Notes: generated from the letters alone by a model not told the origin. A stretch of 64,000 nt of DNA from Bacillota bacterium (GCA_023391005.1 JAEWBS010000143.1:1-64000); one strand, 5' to 3'. Shown: positions 43,084 to 52,950, numbered from the stretch's first letter. Program-made: numbers and translations.

Positions 43084-44595
43084 TTATACCTGTACTTTTA
43101 ATGGAAGCATCTTTCGAATATTTACACCCATCTGCATGAGCTTGTCTTTGTAGAAAAACAGATTAACCATAACAACAACAAAGACTGATACGGTGGCAAC
43201 CTTTATAGCTAACACAACCCAGCTTAAATAAGATATATTGCCTAACGAAAACTGTCTTGTCAATAAATATATTAGAAGCACCGTTATGCCATCGACAGTA
43301 ATTTGCTTGACGAAATGTTTGATTGGCCAATTCAAAAGGTTTTTCGAATTATATATGGCCATCCAAACAGTTTGATAGAGCATGGCGATTAAAGTGCCGA
43401 TTGCAACGCCAGCCAATCCTAACAAGTTAACGACGGCAACCGAAATAAGAACATTTAATGCTGCGGCGATAATATAATTGGATTGCGTTTCTTTATAGCG
43501 ACCGCTTGCTTTTATCATAATGTGATATGGAAGTCGCAAGCAGTGTCCAGCATTTGCCGCAGTAATCAAAAATGCGAATGCCGGTTGAATATAGTTTGTG
43601 TCGTTAATACCGTTGGTGTAAACTTGAACAAATGGCAGTATTAAAAATGCGGTATTCCCAAATATGAATGTCGTTCCTGTATGTATTAACCATTCTGTCC
43701 ATGCAAATGTTTTATAAAGCAAGTCACGTTCTTGTTTAGCCCATAACCGCCCTAATAAGGCTTGTATGCCATTTGTCATTGACAAAAGTAGCTGTTTAAC
43801 TCCATATATTATCAAATGATAGACAGAATAAATTGATACTGTTGACAAACCGGAAAATATAGTTAAAACAATAATGTCTGTGCCATCTAAAATAACTGCG
43901 GCAATGTGTTGTGCCACACCATTCCATTTCTGCTGGATGGGTTCGCCTTCATATTGTATATGGCGGTTAATTTTATAATGCCTATTAATATAGATTGATA
44001 AAGCTATAGGGCGGGCGATGTATATGAGGGAAGTCGTTAGTTTTACCATGTGGATGGTTGTGCCATGTTTGATTAGGACAATACACGCTATTGTATTTAG
44101 AAGAAGCGCGATTGTTTGAACCGTGTAAACGATATATCCCCGCTGATCCGCCGTTAATAACAGACGGTTAACAATGCCAAAATAATACTGGGCAAAGGAT
44201 CCTATGCCTATGGCAATGATCATCGTTGAGGTGTAAAGAAAGCCGAAGTTTTGTTGAGCAAAAAGAGGATACCAGATTATCAAAAAAACAATATATACCA
44301 AAAGAAGCCATGCCAGCTTAGAAAAAAATTTTTGCGCGGAAACTATAATTTTGCTGACTTGCGCATCATCATTATCAGCGAGAGGCTTATACAATGATGA
44401 TATTACAACGGCCCCGACGCCAAGTTCCAAAAAAGCAATAACCCCTAAAAACTGTGTAATAGAATTGACCATGCCATTTGCTTCGGAACCGAAAGTTTGT
44501 AATATTAGTCTTGGAACAATAAAGCCACATATTATTGTGCATATCTGGAATAAAAACGATGTTATTGTATTTTTAGCTAATTTTTTATTGTTCAT
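43084..44595 (-). CDS. Wzx-type polysaccharide flippase
   Basis: The 503-residue protein (start ATG 44595; a TTG-led extension to 44682 lacks a ribosome site) has about 12-14 membrane helices and a flippase-like beginning KNTITSFLFQICTIICGFIVPRLI. It should move undecaprenyl-linked repeat units across the membrane. Base composition drops sharply to A/T-rich here and stays so to about 50.6 kb, unlike the adjoining ugd and epimerase genes. Confidence 0.85.
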   Translation of the reverse strand: MNNKKLAKNTITSFLFQICTIICGFIVPRLILQTFGSEANGMVNSITQFLGVIAFLELGVGAVVISSLYKPLADNDDAQVSKIIVSAQKFFSKLAWLLLVYIVFLIIWYPLFAQQNFGFLYTSTMIIAIGIGSFAQYYFGIVNRLLLTADQRGYIVYTVQTIALLLNTIACIVLIKHGTTIHMVKLTTSLIYIARPIALSIYINRHYKINRHIQYEGEPIQQKWNGVAQHIAAVILDGTDIIVLTIFSGLSTVSIYSVYHLIIYGVKQLLLSMTNGIQALLGRLWAKQERDLLYKTFAWTEWLIHTGTTFIFGNTAFLILPFVQVYTNGINDTNYIQPAFAFLITAANAGHCLRLPYHIMIKASGRYKETQSNYIIAAALNVLISVAVVNLLGLAGVAIGTLIAMLYQTVWMAIYNSKNLLNWPIKHFVKQITVDGITVLLIYLLTRQFSLGNISYLSWVVLAIKVATVSVFVVVMVNLFFYKDKLMQMGVNIRKMLPLKVQV

Positions 44596-44724
44596 TAATA
44601 ACGATTTGCACCTTTTCAATTGAGTTTTATACTTAATTAAGCGATCATAATCAATTTTAAAATGCTTGACTTTACCATTCAAACAAAAGAGTTTTTAATG
44701 TTTTATAGCACTTGTTATTAATTT

Positions 44725-46212
44725 TTATTGCTTATATTTCAGTATTCTAAATTGATTTATAAAATAAATCAATAAGCATAAAACTACAACTCCATAAAAC
44801 CACTCTTTTAAATATACATGTATGCCATTTCTATTTATTGGTATTAATGCATCTAACGTGCCTGAAATAAATAGAAATTTTAATGGTTTTTGAGTATAAA
44901 CTTCCGTCTTATCTGTTTTCAATAATAAAGACAACCAGCAACCCAAGGGGATCATGAATACGGGAGCAAGTAAAGGGCCAAAATTAACTACTGATTCTGC
45001 CACAATAGAAAACCCGGGACCATACCCTAGTCCAAGATAATCCTTAAAGAAATTTCCAACAACAGCATATTGTACTCCTAGAACATCTAAGAATTTATTC
45101 GTTATTAATCCCCCAATAGCAATTAAATAAGTATTGCCATAAGGCCATATATCCCACCCATACATTTGAAGAAATACAAGGGGTTTCATAGAAGAACCTA
45201 ATTCAAAAAAAGCTTTTATTACCGATGAGTTTGTTATCGAAAGTAATCCTATTACTGAATCATAGGTTATTCCTACATTTCTTAATGAAACAATTGCATC
45301 CATTATATAGATACCTATTATACTAAGAGTTGAGTACATTATAAGTTGTTTTTTCTTTATAGGTTTATATGACACATGGCTTATCCATATAAGAATTGTC
45401 AATTTAAGAATCCAAGGCCCCCTGTTACCCGCAAGTATATTTAATACTGTATATAACCCGAATATTGTATATATCACAAATCTGATGCTTTTATTAAATT
45501 TACTCCCAATTAACATTCCAATTAAGCTAGGAAAAAACCAAAAAGAAATAAAAGTACTATAAGCAAATCCACTTCTTGCATACTCAGAATAATACAAAGC
45601 TCTATAACCAAATGTTTTAGCTATTTGTAAATCAACAAAAGCATTTATAAGCGTTATAGGGATAGCAATGATTCCTATTAATATCGATATATGAAAAATC
45701 GTTTTTAACATAAATTTATCTTCAAAAAATTCGTTTTTGTCTAAACAGCTTTTTTTTGCATTTTTATTCTTGTCAATTTTTATAGTTGTAGCCAATGCAC
45801 CGAGGTGAAATAAAATTGCTGACATTATGACTGTCATTTGAGAAGCAACGATGTCTTTAATCGCTGTTACATCATATCCTGTGTATATTGAAAACGCTCC
45901 AATCTCATTTGGAAGATGTATTCCCAACGCCCACATTAGCGGTTGTCCAAAATTGAAAAGAAAAAAAAATGTTAGGAAAATCATATATGGTGTAAAAATA
46001 CTTCCTGTCGTTTCCTTCCATGAATAGCCTATGTATATATATATAACAATCCCAATCCAACTAAACAAAAAAATTAAATATTTTTGATCGGGTATATCAA
46101 TTAAATCAGATAATGCTAAATAAAAAATATAAAATATTACGGAAATTATTAATGTAGAAAACAAATTTTTTGATTTATTCAAATTAGAATGTTTTTTTAT
46201 ATATAAACTCAT
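44725..46212 (-). CDS. Wzy-type O-antigen/exopolysaccharide polymerase
   Basis: I chose ATG 46212, after GTGGAG; the 495-residue protein has about 12 membrane helices and a large extracytoplasmic loop in its second half (about residues 305-380). Polymerases of this kind diverge strongly in sequence, so the call rests on topology and on the gene lying between glycosyltransferase and flippase genes. It overlaps the upstream glycosyltransferase gene by 29 bp. Strongly A/T-rich. Confidence 0.75.
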   Translation of the reverse strand: MSLYIKKHSNLNKSKNLFSTLIISVIFYIFYLALSDLIDIPDQKYLIFLFSWIGIVIYIYIGYSWKETTGSIFTPYMIFLTFFFLFNFGQPLMWALGIHLPNEIGAFSIYTGYDVTAIKDIVASQMTVIMSAILFHLGALATTIKIDKNKNAKKSCLDKNEFFEDKFMLKTIFHISILIGIIAIPITLINAFVDLQIAKTFGYRALYYSEYARSGFAYSTFISFWFFPSLIGMLIGSKFNKSIRFVIYTIFGLYTVLNILAGNRGPWILKLTILIWISHVSYKPIKKKQLIMYSTLSIIGIYIMDAIVSLRNVGITYDSVIGLLSITNSSVIKAFFELGSSMKPLVFLQMYGWDIWPYGNTYLIAIGGLITNKFLDVLGVQYAVVGNFFKDYLGLGYGPGFSIVAESVVNFGPLLAPVFMIPLGCWLSLLLKTDKTEVYTQKPLKFLFISGTLDALIPINRNGIHVYLKEWFYGVVVLCLLIYFINQFRILKYKQ

Positions 46213-47371
46213 GTTTTTCTCCACTATTAATATTAACCTGATCCTCAATAAAATTGATCAATTTTATTGCTCGCATGTCAACAATAAGTTTTTTACTAAA
46301 TTCTAAAGATTTTTCCGACATTTTTATTCTAAGATCAGGGTCATTTTTTAACTTTATTATTGCTTTTCTAATCTCTTCTATGTCGTTAGGATCAATTCGT
46401 ATTGAGTTTTTCTCATTCAATAGTTCATCATTAAATGATAAGTTAGATGAAACCACTGGTAATCCGCAAGCCATTGCTTCTATAATTGCGTTGCAGCAGC
46501 CTTCCGCTAATGTCGGCAAGACAAATACATCTGCTGCATTTAAGTAATTAACTAATTGGATATGGGGCAACGGCCCTGAAAAAAGTATGTTTTCACCTTT
46601 AGGCTTTTGTTCACCCGAACCAATAAATAAAGCCCTGGCATTCAAGCCTTCCATAGCTTTCATTACGCGTAATATTCCTTTTCTATGAGTAAAAGCGCCA
46701 ACAAATATTACAATAAACTCGTCTTTCTCATAACCAAGTATATTTCTTACTTCGTCTTTATTTTTTTTATAGAATAATTTATTATTAATGGCATTGGGTA
46801 CTATAATTGCGTTTTCTTTTTGACACAATCCCAAATTAATACTTTCATCAAGATTTTTACCCGATACACATATAACACCTTTAATTTCTCTTATGGCTTC
46901 ATCAATTCTGTGTCTGCTATATAACGATTCTACTCGTATTTTGCTTTCTCCAGATGCGACAAATACCGGAATATGATGCTTTTTAGAAATTTCCGCAGCT
47001 ATCACTCCACTATGCCAAAAGTGAGCATATAATATATCCGGTTTTAATTTATATTTGTTGAATGCATATTTAATCGCTAAACTGGTTAACTCCCCCGCAA
47101 TATTATTTCCTTTTATGTGTATATTAAGGAAAGGAAAATGAATAGGTTGATAAATATCTATAGCAACCTTATTATTTACGTGATCTTGCCATTTAAAAGG
47201 TCTTTTCCTTTTCCTTTTAAATATAAAATTAGTTATGCTTTGGGGTGCAATAACAGAGCATTTAATACCTAGATTTGAAATAGCAACTACTAGTTCTCTT
47301 ACAAATGTATACATAGGATCTTTTGCTGTAGGATAATTAGGTACAATAAAACAAATATGCTCTAATTTCAT
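46184..47371 (-). CDS. GT4-family glycosyltransferase
   Basis: The 395-residue GT-B enzyme has an N-terminal acceptor domain and a C-terminal GT4 domain with VIFVGAFTHRKGILRVMKAM, FIGSGEQ and the EX7E motif EGCCNAIIEAMACGLPVV. It adds a sugar from a nucleotide donor to the lipid-linked repeat unit. Donor and linkage cannot be read from sequence. A/T-rich, consistent with the transferred island core. Confidence 0.9.
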   Translation of the reverse strand: MKLEHICFIVPNYPTAKDPMYTFVRELVVAISNLGIKCSVIAPQSITNFIFKRKRKRPFKWQDHVNNKVAIDIYQPIHFPFLNIHIKGNNIAGELTSLAIKYAFNKYKLKPDILYAHFWHSGVIAAEISKKHHIPVFVASGESKIRVESLYSRHRIDEAIREIKGVICVSGKNLDESINLGLCQKENAIIVPNAINNKLFYKKNKDEVRNILGYEKDEFIVIFVGAFTHRKGILRVMKAMEGLNARALFIGSGEQKPKGENILFSGPLPHIQLVNYLNAADVFVLPTLAEGCCNAIIEAMACGLPVVSSNLSFNDELLNEKNSIRIDPNDIEEIRKAIIKLKNDPDLRIKMSEKSLEFSKKLIVDMRAIKLINFIEDQVNINSGEKHEFIYKKTF

Positions 47372-47401
47372 ATTACTATTTCTCTCTATTTATTATTATA
47401 T

Positions 47402-48535
47402 TTAAGAAAAATCATTATTGATGCGTTCGTAAAGTTTCTTGTAAGATTTTACTATTTCTATCCAATCGAATTTATTTGCAGCCATAATACAATTATTAGA
47501 AATATTATCATAATTTCCAATAATTATATTGATTTTATTAACAATATCATTAACGCTTAACGGATTTACTCCATAACCTACTTGACCTTCTGCAAATTGG
47601 CCATCAAACCCTTGACCATAAGTATAAATGACTGGTAAACCTTGGCTTATGGATTCAGCATATACCAATCCAAAGGTTTCCGTAAATGATGGCATAACAA
47701 AAATATCTGCTTTTCTATAATAATTTATCAGCTCTTCGGGGGCGCAATATTCTATATATTCAAAATGTCCTAAAGTAGATAAATACTTATAATATGCTTG
47801 ATCTTTCTGTTGACCAATAAGTAATATATTAACTTTTTTATCAATTCTCTTGCTCAATTCAATTCCAGCTTTAATTACATTTTCAATATTTTTTCTTCTA
47901 ATAATTTGTCCTACAAATATCAAATTAATCTGCTCTTTTTGATGATCAAAAACTGGCCTATTTTTGTAGGTATTAGTCAACCAAAAATCTGAGATGCCAT
48001 TTGGGATTATCAACGATTTTTTAATTATATTATCTTGCAATGCTACCGGAACGAATGTATTAATGACTTTTTCTTGATAAGCTGGTGATAAAAATATTAT
48101 AGCTTTGGCGTTTTTTAATATTTTTAGTGCATATGGTTTTAAATGTTTAGCTTTTTGAAAGTATTGATTAATATCGGTATCTCTAATAGCTACAATATAA
48201 GGTATTCTATATTTTTTAAATAGCTCATATGCCACGCCCCCATCACTAAAAAGGCTATGGGCATGAATAACGCTGATATTAGATAATGTAAAATTCCTTT
48301 CAATATCACATCTCATCTTATATATTTTACTGAAAAATATATACTTATCCCACCACACAATCACATTATTTGAATAGATAGGGTAAGAACAATCATTGGT
48401 ATCTAATTCGCAACTTAGATTGGTATGCTTTGGAACATATACTTCGATATCTATATCGTCTTTTACACATTGCTCAAATAAATTTCTATATACTTTACTA
48501 TATGGAAAACCACACGTAATCTGCAGTATTTTCAT
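47402..48535 (-). CDS. GT4-family glycosyltransferase
   Basis: The 377-residue protein shows LIFVGQIIRRKNIENVIKAG, LIGQQKDQAYYKYL and the EX7E motif ETFGLVYAESISQGLPVIY in GT4 order. It starts MKILQITCGFPYSKV, typical of the family. It lies 30 bp after and four bases before other transferase genes, so expression is coupled. Substrate unknown. Confidence 0.9.
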   Translation of the reverse strand: MKILQITCGFPYSKVYRNLFEQCVKDDIDIEVYVPKHTNLSCELDTNDCSYPIYSNNVIVWWDKYIFFSKIYKMRCDIERNFTLSNISVIHAHSLFSDGGVAYELFKKYRIPYIVAIRDTDINQYFQKAKHLKPYALKILKNAKAIIFLSPAYQEKVINTFVPVALQDNIIKKSLIIPNGISDFWLTNTYKNRPVFDHQKEQINLIFVGQIIRRKNIENVIKAGIELSKRIDKKVNILLIGQQKDQAYYKYLSTLGHFEYIEYCAPEELINYYRKADIFVMPSFTETFGLVYAESISQGLPVIYTYGQGFDGQFAEGQVGYGVNPLSVNDIVNKINIIIGNYDNISNNCIMAANKFDWIEIVKSYKKLYERINNDFS

Positions 48536-48539
48536 ATGG

Positions 48540-49721
48540 TCACTCCCTAATGATTACACATTCGTTATCAATGATATGATTATACATGTTCTGATGCTTT
48601 TGTAAGTTGTTTTCTAATGAGTATATTTTTATAACGCGATTAAAATTTTTATCTTTCTCGCTGCTCATCATTGCTGGATCATTTATAAACCTCATTATCT
48701 TCCCGACACATTCGTCAGCTGATTCAAACACGTTTTGCATATCCCCTACCACTTCAACCGATCCGCCTGCATCCGTAGTTAGAATTACCGTTTTTCTACT
48801 CATGGCTTCCACAAGCGTTCTACCAAAAGATTCCGTATTATAATTAGAAGTTAGAATAAAAATATCAATATTATAATAAAACTTGTCCATTTCTTCTAGC
48901 GTAATATTTATCTTACCATCAAATCTATCTCCAAATATTTCTACCAGCTCATTAAACATTAAATAAGTTGCTTTTAAAGCTTTATCATCTAAACATCCCA
49001 CTGCCATTTTTATGGTTAGGCTGTCTCCGAGAATGTTATTGAGCTTTTTTGAAATTTCTACGGCAAGCGGCCAATTCTTCCAAGAGGTATATCTGCCTGC
49101 GAATCCAATTGTAATATGTGATTCTGTTTTTTTCTCTAAAGATGTATCAAAAAACTCAAATAGCTGACCTGCCGTATTCTCGATAACTTTATATTCTAAT
49201 TCGATATTTTTTCCCTTTAATGCAGTTTCCCAATGCTTTTTATTAAATTCCGTAGTGGTGACTAGCGTTTTTAACTCCTTCATACAAAAAAAGAAAATAC
49301 ATTTAAAAAGAGAGTTGTATTTAGTATAAAGTCCACGTTCAGTATGTATTAAGTAAATATCAGGATAGATCAATTTGAATTTAATAAATAAAGCTACAAC
49401 AAAAAAACTGACTTGTGCCTGTGTATGAACAACCAAGGGATGTGTTTTATTAATGATATTTCTCGCTTTCAAAAAATACATTAGAAGGGCGAACGGATTC
49501 TTTATCAGATGCTTTAATCTACTATAATTAGTTAAAATAAAATATTTTACACCTAATTCTGTTTTACTTACTTTTCCTGGTTGAATAACACCTATAGAAA
49601 ACTTATCTCTTAACCCTTTGATAATAATTTTGGTGGACTCTTGCTCTCCGCCAACAGTATCTAGACAATTATCACTCATCAATAATATATCGACATTATT
49701 TTCTTTCATTTCTGTTTCCAA
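48540..49721 (-). CDS. GT4-family glycosyltransferase
   Basis: The 393-residue protein has the N-terminal TVGGEQESTKIIIKGL acceptor loop and a GT4 domain with GFAGRYTSWKNWPLAVEI and the EX7E motif ESFGRTLVEAMSRKTVIL. Its start overlaps the epimerase gene by 26 bp; an in-frame ATG four codons further in is an alternative start. It is one of three consecutive transferases in the operon, implying a repeat unit of about four sugars together with the initiating transferase. Confidence 0.88.
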   Translation of the reverse strand: METEMKENNVDILLMSDNCLDTVGGEQESTKIIIKGLRDKFSIGVIQPGKVSKTELGVKYFILTNYSRLKHLIKNPFALLMYFLKARNIINKTHPLVVHTQAQVSFFVVALFIKFKLIYPDIYLIHTERGLYTKYNSLFKCIFFFCMKELKTLVTTTEFNKKHWETALKGKNIELEYKVIENTAGQLFEFFDTSLEKKTESHITIGFAGRYTSWKNWPLAVEISKKLNNILGDSLTIKMAVGCLDDKALKATYLMFNELVEIFGDRFDGKINITLEEMDKFYYNIDIFILTSNYNTESFGRTLVEAMSRKTVILTTDAGGSVEVVGDMQNVFESADECVGKIMRFINDPAMMSSEKDKNFNRVIKIYSLENNLQKHQNMYNHIIDNECVIIRE

Positions 49722-50589
49722 TCTCTGTTTCTATAATTGATTCTTGGAAATGGTACATCTGATAATTGGCTTTTTCATATATGCTCATAGATTGGTCATA
49801 AACAAGACTGCCAAACACCTTATTTACTATCCCAATTCCAAACATTAATACTAATACAGGATTAAATAACTTTGTCAGCCATATTTTCTTTCCATTTACC
49901 ACTGCAATGGTATTAACTAATCTACTAGTTTGCACGTACTCTTGATTTTGTGGAAAAAACATCCCTTTATCTTTCTGATCAATAACTGCTTTTATAAATT
50001 CACAAAGATTATCTATGTGTAACATACTACGCTCATTGTCTATGTTAGGAAATACTGGCGTCATTTGAGCAACTATAGCTAACGTGGTGTAATTGCCCTT
50101 AGAGCCTTTCCCGTAAATCATAGGCGCTCGAATAATCACCACATGAAAGCTTTCATCGTTTAACGGCGTAATCCCGTTTTCAGCTCTCAGCTTGCTATCA
50201 CCATAAAAATTAGACGGACAAGGCACAGTATCTTTGGTGATAACCTTCTTTTTTCCGATTGGCGCGCTGTCACCATAGACAATAATGCTGCTCATAAAAA
50301 TAAACTGCTTCACGCCATCTTGCTTTGCCTTGGCAGCAACTTCGATTGTCAAATCGGTATTAATACGATAATACTCGGATTTTGTCTTTTTAGATGCATG
50401 TCCGGTATCCGAATGGGCAATGCCTGCCACATGAAATATTGAATCATAGCCACCGAAATTTTTCTCGCGCCATGTGCCGTCACGCAAACTGATTGTATCA
50501 ATTTGATACTCGTCCGGCCATTGCGCAACATAGTTTTTAAAAGAATTGCCCACATAGCTATTTGTACCGGTTATTAAAATGCGCTTCAT
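49696..50589 (-). CDS. NAD-dependent epimerase/dehydratase (WbpV-like SDR)
   Basis: The 297-residue extended SDR shows TGTNSYVGNSF (7-17), FMSSIIVYG and the YGDSK catalytic pair (about 130-134). This type is often encoded directly beside the initiating sugar transferase gene and acts on UDP-GlcNAc-derived sugars as a 4-epimerase or 4-reductase. Here it overlaps the transferase gene by four bases, so it probably makes or modifies the first sugar of the repeat unit. The precise reaction is uncertain. Confidence 0.82.
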   Translation of the reverse strand: MKRILITGTNSYVGNSFKNYVAQWPDEYQIDTISLRDGTWREKNFGGYDSIFHVAGIAHSDTGHASKKTKSEYYRINTDLTIEVAAKAKQDGVKQFIFMSSIIVYGDSAPIGKKKVITKDTVPCPSNFYGDSKLRAENGITPLNDESFHVVIIRAPMIYGKGSKGNYTTLAIVAQMTPVFPNIDNERSMLHIDNLCEFIKAVIDQKDKGMFFPQNQEYVQTSRLVNTIAVVNGKKIWLTKLFNPVLVLMFGIGIVNKVFGSLVYDQSMSIYEKANYQMYHFQESIIETEIGNRNERK

Positions 50590-51206
50590 TTTACAACCGA
50601 CTCCCTTTTTCTCAACTCGCCAGTACCGCCCTCTACAACGCCATCGTGTTTAAGCACAGCCAGCACTGTCCCAATAAAACAACGGCAATCAAACAAAAAA
50701 CTAACCCGTTGGACATATTCGCCGTCGAGTCTGGCTTTAACCTCTATCGGCAGTTCATCTCTGCCGTTGATCTGCGCCCAACCGGTCAAGCCTACTGGCA
50801 CATCGTTGGTACCGTACTTGTCCCGCTCTTCAATCAAATCATATTGATTCCAAAGCGCTGGTCTGGGGCCAATAATGCTCATTTCGCCGACGAAGATATT
50901 CCAAATCTGCGGCAGCTCGTCGAGGCTGGTCTTCCTTAAAAACTTACCTACTTTGGTTATCCACTGCTCTGGATTCTCCAAGAGGTGCGTCGGCATATCT
51001 TTTGGCGTGTCGATACGCATAGTACGAAATTTCAGGATATAAAAATGGTTTTTGTGTATGCCTACGCGCTTTTGCTTAAAAAGAATAGGTCCGGGGGAAT
51101 CAAGCTTAATCGCAATAATTAAAATCAAGAACACCGGCGCCAAAAACACCATAGCTAAAAAAGATAACGCAATATCAATGATGCGCTTAACTCGCATATA
51201 AGACAT
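50586..51206 (-). CDS. Undecaprenyl-phosphate sugar-1-phosphate transferase (PglC/WcaJ-type)
   Basis: The 206-residue monotopic phosphoglycosyl transferase has an N-terminal re-entrant helix (MRVKRIIDIALSFLAMVFL) and the family core VGIHKNHFYILKFRTMR, LRKTSLDELPQIWNIFVGEMS with the catalytic Asp-Glu pair, IGPRPAL and VPVGLTGWAQINGRDE. It attaches the first sugar phosphate to undecaprenyl phosphate at the inner membrane. The lack of extra N-terminal membrane helices makes it the minimal type. Confidence 0.94.
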   Translation of the reverse strand: MSYMRVKRIIDIALSFLAMVFLAPVFLILIIAIKLDSPGPILFKQKRVGIHKNHFYILKFRTMRIDTPKDMPTHLLENPEQWITKVGKFLRKTSLDELPQIWNIFVGEMSIIGPRPALWNQYDLIEERDKYGTNDVPVGLTGWAQINGRDELPIEVKARLDGEYVQRVSFLFDCRCFIGTVLAVLKHDGVVEGGTGELRKRESVVK

Positions 51207-51235
51207 TCCAATTGCTCCTTAATATCAGACCGTTT

Positions 51236-51862
51236 TTATTTTCTAACGGTCGTACCGCATTCAATATGCGTCCAATTCGGAATTAATACATCCCGCTCGA
51301 TAATCGCGCCGCTGCTGATGATGCAGCCCACGCCGATCTTTGCGTTGGCGCTGATGGTCACCTTCGCCTCCACTACCGTGCCATAGCCGATCTCGGCGCT
51401 CGGCGAAACGGTCGCGGTGCTGTGCACCAGCGTCGGCAGAATGAATCCATGCCGCACCAACATTTCAATCCACTTTTGGCGCAGCGCGTTATCCCCGACG
51501 GACGGAATCGCAATCGGGTATTCATTCACATACTTCCCGCAGTTATCGCAGACGTCCATCGCGTAAGGGTTACTCGGGTCATCATCCAAAAAAGCGATTT
51601 TCTTAAACGCCCGCATATCCTGCGCAATTTCTTTGACAACCTGCCCCTGACCGCCAGCGCCAAGAATCAGCAGATTCATCTGCCTGACCTGTGCCGGTTG
51701 AGACAGCGCCGCTACAGCCTTATTCCTCTTTTCTTCGGCCTCGGTGTAGGACTTGCCATAGCAATAGCCATATACAATTTTGCCGTCCGGCGTTCTGGCT
51801 TTTTCGTATCGCGCTTCAAAACGTCCGTCGACTCTGAGACGAATATTAGCACCTGTTTTCAT
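51236..51862 (-). CDS. Fusion of integrase-type Arm DNA-binding domain with truncated PglD/NeuD-like acyltransferase
   Basis: I chose ATG 51862, six bases after AGGAG; 208 residues. Residues 4-52 (IRLRVDGRFEARYEKA, then GKIVYGYCYGKSYTEAEEK) match the AP2-like Arm domain found at the N-terminus of tyrosine recombinases. Residues 62-208 begin MNLLILGAGGQGQVVKEIA, followed by left-handed beta-helix repeats as in PglD/NeuD sugar acyltransferases. The catalytic His expected in EHDxxI is Arg (R190 in IIERDVLI), and the C-terminal acetyl-CoA-binding coils are missing. It is promoter-proximal in the exopolysaccharide operon. A regulatory role is inferred; a simple fusion scar is the alternative. Confidence 0.75.
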   Translation of the reverse strand: MKTGANIRLRVDGRFEARYEKARTPDGKIVYGYCYGKSYTEAEEKRNKAVAALSQPAQVRQMNLLILGAGGQGQVVKEIAQDMRAFKKIAFLDDDPSNPYAMDVCDNCGKYVNEYPIAIPSVGDNALRQKWIEMLVRHGFILPTLVHSTATVSPSAEIGYGTVVEAKVTISANAKIGVGCIISSGAIIERDVLIPNWTHIECGTTVRK

Positions 51863-52218
51863 GAGTGCTCCTTTAGTGGTCAAAATCAGTCTATAATGTT
51901 ACAAAACTATGTTTATGTTAGCATCGATTCCATCATTTGTCAATATTTTTTATTATTTGCTAGCAAATTAAAATGGTCATATAGTGGTCATTGAAATTGC
52001 CTTCAAGTGATAAATATAAAGGTTACGGTTTTACCTTCAAAAAAATATCAGTTTCGACTTCATTCGATCTAAAAACATGCATAATTTTAAATAGCGCTCC
52101 TCCCCATCTCACTTTTACAAAAAATTATGTCGCAGCTTTACAGATGGCCTTGGCATAATTTTATAAAACCCGCCATAAATGAAAAAACATAATCTTTACA
52201 AGCATTGCATTGTAGAAA
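51863..52218. other. Control region of the exopolysaccharide operon
   Basis: This A/T-rich gap has no gene. It holds the operon promoter (51915-51943) and three copies of TGGTCA: in TAGTGGTCA at 51874-51882 and 51982-51990, and in ATGGTCAT at 51973-51980. Beyond 52000 nothing further is recognised. Confidence 0.6.
51915..51943 (-). promoter_or_regulatory. Sigma-A promoter of the exopolysaccharide operon
   Basis: On the minus strand a consensus TTGACA (51943-51938) is followed after 17 bp by TAACAT (51920-51915). Transcription would start near 51908, about 45 nt before the first gene. One TGGTCA repeat lies between start site and ribosome site, and two lie 30-50 bp upstream of the -35. Confidence 0.65.
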
Positions 52219-52950
52219 TTATGTATCTATAAGGAATTTATAATATTTAGTTCTGAGCGTTAAACAGGCCGCTGGCGAGCTTTCTACCGCCTTCTGCTGC
52301 ATGTCGGGCGAGACGTGCGAATGGGTGGGTGTCCAGCGTAATCGCGATGCCCGAATAACCCAGCCTTTCGGACGTGATCTTCGGCGCGAAATGCCGCACT
52401 TCAGCATCAGTGTCGCGTTGGTGTATCGGATATCGTGCAGCCGAATGGGCTTGAGCGCATGCTTTTTGAGAAAGTCGGCAAACTTATGTGAGAAGCTCGC
52501 GGTGTGGTACGGGCTGCCGTCGTCCTTGCAGCAGACGAGATCATTGTTCTGATACCCAGATCCCAATTGAAGCTTGATCTGGGCCTGCTTGGCCCGATGC
52601 TGTTTAAGCTTTGCGAGCAGCGCGTCGGATAGCAGCAGTTGGCGCTTGCCCGATTCGGTCTTGGGGGCGCAGAAGAGATACTTCCCATCGAGGCAAACCA
52701 GATTGCGGCGAATCGTCATCGTTTTCGCCTTCCAATCGATGCCTTCCATGAAGCGTCAGAAGCTCGCCGCGCCTTAGGCCCGGCTTCAAATCCAGCACCA
52801 GCGAAACTCCATATCCCTTTGGCACATTTCATCAGCTCTCGGCCTCTTCTAGGTTATAGACCGCCTGATATTTGCCCCTGCTTGGGCGTGTTCACAAGCC
52901 GGCAGGATTCAGCGGTATCAGCCGTGTTCTGTAGCATATTGCAATGCCCC
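52219..52950 (-). pseudogene. Tyrosine recombinase (integrase), multiply frameshifted
   Basis: Pieces of a phage-type integrase can be read on the minus strand in shifting frames: LRGALQYATEHG with following stops, VYNLEEAE, then GYGVSLVLDLKPGLRRGELLTL, then EGIDWKAKTMTIRRNL through PIRLHDIRYTNATLMLKCGIS, then a +1 segment APKITSERLGYSGIAITLDTH, then SHVSPDMQQKA. The Arg, HxxR, GYS and Tyr-box regions are all recognisable but not in one frame. The N-terminal Arm domain is absent. It lies at the tRNA end of the island, where an integrase gene is expected. Confidence 0.8.

Noticed and set aside
52219..52749. Functional 176-residue integrase
   Set aside because: The tyrosine-box region is in a different frame and the upstream core is split by stops and shifts, so the gene is broken.
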